Assembly: GCA_036346225.1 (NCBI GenBank)
Contig: JARFIW010000593.1
Span: 2,241,506-2,305,505, forward strand
Source of the DNA: Platerodrilus igneus
Taxonomy: Eukaryota > Arthropoda > Insecta > Coleoptera > Lycidae
Direction: 5' to 3'
Length of the DNA stretch: 64,000 nucleotides
Position 1 is the first letter of the stretch. Each line of letters begins with the position of its first letter. The position numbers were made by a program, and so were the translations under genes. The notes beneath the pieces are model-generated. The model was given only the letters and a program-made list of their open reading frames with translations. It searched no databases and was not told where the DNA came from. Positions 59,300-64,000 of the stretch are shown here, one piece after another.

Positions 59300-59560
59300 A
59301 AGCTAACAATATAGCAGGAAAGTGGAAAAGGTATACACAAACACTCTATTCACTGAACAAAATTTGGGTAATATGGAAGACTCGGGGGAAGTAAAAATCA
59401 GAAAGCAACATTTGAAATACTAAAGAAATTTTAGAAAACAATAAATCAACTAAAGATATTAAAAGTTTTAGAAATAACTCAGCTGCTGGCAAAGTTAATC
59501 TCATGTGCAAAAATTTTATGCCAGAGTGTGCTGAGCCACTTTCCGAAAATGTTAGTTAAT
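59300..59560 (+). pseudogene. Degraded LINE reverse transcriptase fragment
   Basis: One + frame reads NTLFTEQNLGNMEDSG (about 59340-59390). Another reads FRNNSAAGKVNLMCKNFMPE and CAEPLSENVS (about 59469-59556). These resemble the segment before and within RT motif 0/1 of CR1/L2-type LINEs, where a NNSAAGPDG-like run precedes a ...CAEPLS run. Many stops lie between. No later RT motifs follow. This is a weak call. Confidence 0.35.
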
Positions 59561-59719
59561 ATAATATAGAACAGAATACAGAATAACATAGAGGGAATAC
59601 AAACACAAAATTAATTTAAGTTGAAGTCATGCTTTGTCAGTTCCACGGGACAACAAGATGTCATTGACAGGTGTATTGCAGACCTCAAACACACCATGTA
59701 CGTATTAATACCTTTTTCA

Positions 59720-61030
59720 CTTCCACATCTACACACATGCACATGCGCGCACGCATGCACACACTCACGCATGCATGCACACGCGCATACACACACATAA
59801 TGATGTGATAAGGAGTCGTGTAAAGGTCATTAAGCACCATTCCGTGAACATAAACACTACAAACTTGAAAAAATAAAGAAATTCTTGTAAATACTCATAT
59901 TCCTATTGAGGTAATTGTAGAAACACTCAGTATTGGGATAACACGCTGTATACTATGCCATAAATGCATAAAAACCCCCTTGATTTACACGCTTCATTTG
60001 TGTTACGTAACTTAATTGTATATTTATATAGGAATAAAGTAAAAATTTGGATTTGAAAATGCTCCCCATCCATAAATTTCTATCAGAAAAGTACTCGATT
60101 ATAAAAAATTCATTCAAAATGCATTCTAAAAGAATTACAGTTTGCAGGTGTTAAATTTCTTTCCATTTTTCATTAAAAAGCATCTATGAAAACGCAAAAA
60201 CATGCAATCGTGTTTTCGACAAGAAACAGGTTTTTAAATAGACAAGCGTATTCCATTAACGTGATTTTGCTAGAAAAATATAGGTTATTTATAATACCAG
60301 TCCTGTAACTGGTTAAACGCGTACCCCCAATGTTTCATATTCTGCATACATGAAGTTAATACCATATAATGGACTCGGATGCCAGTTTACGATACGAAAA
60401 AGACAACCAGCATAATTTAGCAGTAAAAATAAAATCTCATTGTTATTAAAATCTTTAAATAGACATTCCTTATATAATTTAAGTAGATTAGATTACGTAA
60501 GATTTTGATGAGTGAGTGAATAATTTAAAATTGAATGAGGTCGAATTTCGGCAAGTTCGGCCATTATAAAAGGATTTATTAAACCTGACTAATCAGCTAC
60601 GTTTGAATTCGATTTAAAAAGTATTAAAAATTATTCTTAATTTTTAAAAGTTTAAACATAGTGTGATTTAGATAAGAAAGGATTTGTGAATGGAAATACC
60701 AATTAGCACGAGAATTTTTTTAACTCTATTTTAGTAAGTTTAAGCGAATCATTATCCAGTAGTTATAAAATTGTTTGATCTTTGGCTTAAGATATTTTGA
60801 CAATATTGGACTTTACCTTTAGTTTTTAATATTTGTATGTAACTATTTTTCTTTGGGGATATTGTTTGTTAAAGAAAAGCTGTATGTGGAGGTGGCAATT
60901 GTTATTTAAAAAATTGGTTGTAAAAAAATTTTTGATGTCATAATAAGTTTGATGTTTGATTCTCGTCGTTTTGTTTAAACCGAGCTAGCAAAATAATTAG
61001 GGCAGCACTTTTAATTCATCATCTACTAAT
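59720..61030 (+). repeat. R2 repeat, most complete copy, behind (CA/CG)n
   Basis: (CA)(CG) words (59728-59796) are followed by ATGATGTGATAAGGAGTC, GTAAAGGTCATTAAGC, CCGTGAACATAAACACTAC and then the second half: GACAACCAGCATAATTTAGC, GGCCATTATAAAAGG, CTAATCAGCTACGTTTGAAT. The end is near AAATAATTAGGGCAGCACTT (60991). At about 1.3 kb it defines the order in which the other copies can be read. It has no coding capacity and unknown class. Confidence 0.55.
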
Positions 61031-61084
61031 GTCAGCAACGTTTATTAACGCCCCATGTCGGGTATCTTCATCTACATTCTACAG

Positions 61085-61086
<2 letters not shown>

Positions 61087-61121
<35 letters not shown>

Positions 61122-61954
61122 TATAAATACTAATGTATTACAGTTAATAAGATGAAATAATAACTTAGACGAAAAATATAAGATCTTGGACAGGACTCGA
61201 ACCTGTATCTAGGTCTTTCGCGGACCATGCGTCTTACCAAATACGCCACCGAGACCGATCACGACAATTGGAAAATGTATAAATTTGAATCCTATACACA
61301 GCCATATACATCAACCTAACTTTTAATTACGTTTGGCATGTTTGACTTATGTCAGTTTTAGACAAGTATTAAATGGCCAAGTATTAAATATTTAAATATA
61401 TTAGGTAGTTAATTACACAAGGTAAGTTGATAAATACTAACGTATTGCAGTTAATAAGATGAAATAATAACTTAGACTTCTCCATCTTTCAATTACTAGC
61501 TCGATTTGAAATGATCATTTGGGCTTTGCATAAAAGTCTAAGTTATTATTTCATCTTTATGTTAGTATTTATCAACTTACCTTGTGTAATTAACAAACAG
61601 ATATTTATATATTTAATACTTAGCTTATAGTCGTAATTTTGAATGTTACTTTTTGTCTATAACTGACATAAGTAAAAACTTGAAAATGTCAGATATGATA
61701 GACAAAAACCCCAAACGTAATTGAAAGTTAGGTTGATGTATGGTTGAGTACACGATTCAGATTTGTAAATTTTCCAATTGTCGATATCGGTCTCGGTGGC
61801 GTAATTGGAAAAACGTATGGTCCGTCAAAGCCCAAGATACAGGTTCGAGTCCTGTCCAAGACCTTATATTTTCGATCTTTCAATTACTAGCTCGATTTGA
61901 AATGATCATTTGGGCTTTGTATAAAAGTCTAAGTTATTATTTCACTTTATTGGC

Positions 61955-61988
<34 letters not shown>
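61087..61988. mobile_element. Composite of inverted SINE-B copies between (AT)n tracts
   Basis: (AT)n (61087-61116) precedes a minus copy with a tRNA-like head at about 61188-61255. A foldback at about 61412-61594 then places CACAAGGTAAGTTGATAAAT and its reverse complement around a SINE-B body. The flanking segment follows, then a + copy with a complete head at 61787-61863: GGTCTCGGTGGCGTAATTGG as A-box side, CAGGTTCGAGTCCTG as T arm, and acceptor ends GGTCT/AGACC. Its body runs into (AT)n at 61956-61988. Confidence 0.75.
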
Positions 61989-61997
<9 letters not shown>

Positions 61998-62984
61998 CAC
62001 AGGGTGTCCAATAAATAGTGAATAATCCTTTAGCTGCTGATGGAGGGTCTCATAACTGTTCGGAAAATGTGAAGTCATGCTTAGTAAAAGTCGCACGGTT
62101 CAAGGTAATTAAACTTGTTTCAGATTTTCTCAAATTGTTTCCCTTGCTCATATTCTTTGGTGTCATGGTCACAAACGAAGTAATTTAATCATTCTGTTTT
62201 TGAGTATTATTGTTCAATAGTGGTGTAAACAGAGATACATTACTGTTTTGGCATCACTGTTCAATTTTTTTTCTTAGAAAAATCGAAATCTTAATTATTG
62301 TGATTTCATGATTTTTTCTCCCAAGTTTAAGTTCTTGTACTATAAAAAAATGTATGTAAACCTCTTGGTGGCCAATTGGTATAAAAGTAGCCCGTTTAAT
62401 AAAGATTCTAGGCTGGTATAACACATGGTGCTTTTTTTTTTAAAGAAACTACGATTATTATTATTAATTTAAATAATGAGATACTTTTACCATTCTGCCA
62501 TAATAGATCAAATTGATGCGCTTTATGATCTAATTAGTGTCAAACTATGGGGCTGAAATTTTTATGTTTCTCCCGGAGCGTCTCGTATATTCTTATCTAA
62601 CGTACGAAGTTAATTGTCGCACCGCATTCCTTCTTATTGAAATGCGTAAAGCTATAAATAATTCCTATCGATTTTTATTACATTTTTATGTTCTCGCGAT
62701 TTCTTCGAACCGCGTTTATTCAATAATTAGCTATTTAAGTATTTTTAGTACAGATGACGTATTTTCTTTATTAATCACGAAAATCTAGAAATTATGCTTT
62801 AATTAAAACTTTTAAAACGAACATTTTATTTTACACACACGGAAAAATAGTTAAAGCTCGCGATTGTTTTCTGTATGGTTGATTTGTATATTAATAATGC
62901 TAGTATTTGAATACGCTTTTTATTTATCGCCACAAGATTGCTGTGGTCGTGGACTTATAGGTTTGACATCGCCAGTGTCAACAT
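61989..62984. other. Unassigned; one mariner-type end word
   Basis: CAGGGTGTCC at 62000-62009 looks like the outer end of a mariner-type element, but no partner end or transposase was found. The rest is AT-rich, with an unrecognised 83-codon frame at 62537-62788. Confidence 0.3.
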
Positions 62985-64000
62985 TGATTTTCAAAAAAAA
63001 ATAAAAAATAATTTCACACAAAAAAATTTCTTACCCCTTACTTTCTCTGCTTCAAGAATATTTAGCAGCTTCCCTGGCTAGCTCAGCTGTGCCTCTTCTC
63101 GGATACCTAAATATACAATCATTCTTCCTTCCCACTCGCACACCATTTAATAAAATCACCAAATAATACAACAATCATACAATCTTGTATTTACCGCTAT
63201 TTACAGACAAATTATTCACAGGTATAAACAGTTCGGTACACTAATTACAACTCAATAAGTGATATGTTTTAAAGTCCTTGTTTTAAATTATTATTTGCAA
63301 ACATATTTAATACAATATGAGTAGATGGGCCCCAAATAATACCCTAAATTTATTGTGCACTGGAGTATGGTGAGCTCATAATAACCCAGTTTATTAATGT
63401 ATGCCTTTTACCTTGCATAAAATTAATACAAAATTAATAGACCTGTTTACCCTTAACAATCCAATTTATATTCATAATGAAATTTAGTAAGTTTTAAATA
63501 CACCCTTTTTCAATATTTTAAATAACCCCAATAATTGTCCAGTACACGTATCTTTTCCGATACGTTATATAACCACAAATAACCCCAATATTCACTCACA
63601 CATCACCAAATAATACAAAAGTATCAGATAACAGAAATTTCAAATAAGTTACCTGGAGAATGCTTCAGGCCTCCATCCCTTCGACGATGATCACCGGAAC
63701 CCCTTGGCTTCGCGACTATGCGCTCTGATACTCCACATATTCACAGATGATAACCCCAATATTCACCAAACGCCTTTGCTTCAAAATACCATTCCATAAC
63801 AGCATACAAACTCACATATATTATACTTCTATTTATTGATTTACTAGCTTGGTATAGTAGTAGTTGAACTTCTGTTAGATTAATTCACTATACGTATCTC
63901 ACTTTAATAACTAACAGGCCACAACTACCAAGTTACAAGTGCTAGCACTACATTTACTGTATTATGAATATTTTAATACTCACATAACAAAAACTCTACT
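62985..64000 (-). repeat. R3 repeat copy 4, running off the window
   Basis: Landmarks in R3 order are AAATTTCTTACCCC (63026), CCTGGCTAGCTCAGC (63079), TTTAAAGTCCTTG (63268), GAGCTCATAATAACCC (63372), GACCTGTTTACCC (63441) and AGTTACCTGGAGAATGC (63647). No (AT)n borders the left end here. The right end lies beyond 64000. Confidence 0.55.

Overview
The window looks like non-genic, repeat-dominated nuclear DNA from an arthropod, most likely an insect. It is strongly AT-rich, with long (AT)n tracts and a few (CA/GT/CG)n tracts. Every protein-coding trace I could assign comes from a eukaryotic transposable element: a Penelope-like element (PLE) with a GIY-YIG endonuclease, Ty3/gypsy, Bel-Pao, two Tc1/mariner lineages, a third transposon with long inverted ends, and a weak LINE trace. 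All are broken. I found no rRNA, no functional tRNA gene, no CRISPR array, no bacterial operon and no convincing host exon. One weak exon candidate lies at 45.9 kb. The species cannot be named from this sequence.

Layout. 0-9.5 kb: AT-rich DNA with an 80-bp tandem duplication, two degraded tRNA-headed SINE copies (called SINE-A here) and an LTR-like stretch. 9.5-11.4 kb: a 5'-truncated, frameshifted PLE with its 3' tail. 11.8-20.0 kb: a large imperfect inverted repeat (left arm about 12.0-15.1 kb, right arm about 16.0-19.8 kb). Its arms contain opposed, deleted copies of one gypsy element plus its flanking DNA. Later insertions sit in single arms: a PLE-tail hairpin and a SINE-A on the left, a mariner on the right. 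21-21.7 kb: inverted fragments of a repeat I call R1, separated by (AT)n. 21.7-27 kb: a repeat called R2, interrupted by a Bel-Pao element that has lost its reverse transcriptase. 28-36.8 kb: SINE-B copies, a mariner remnant, two copies of a repeat called R3, and at 33.6-34.6 kb an inverted pair of R1 copies that each carry an intact-looking type I hammerhead ribozyme.

37.3-38.7 kb: an internally deleted transposon with terminal inverted repeats of about 170 bp. 42.2-45.0 kb: a CA-rich tract followed by a tandem array of SINE-A units of about 312 bp. 46.5-49.9 kb: SINE-B with a tRNA-like head, a PLE tail, an R3 copy and a foldback SINE-B. 51-61 kb: a PLE-tail fragment, three R2 copies, a weak LINE trace and more SINE-B. 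63-64 kb: an R3 copy running off the end.

The elements do not form a working pathway. The most interesting signals are RNA-level: the hammerhead pair, a shared tail hairpin in three different PLE remnants, and SINE families in which one body sits behind different tRNA-like heads. Family names are pattern recognition without database search. SINE-A, SINE-B, R1, R2 and R3 are labels made for this window.
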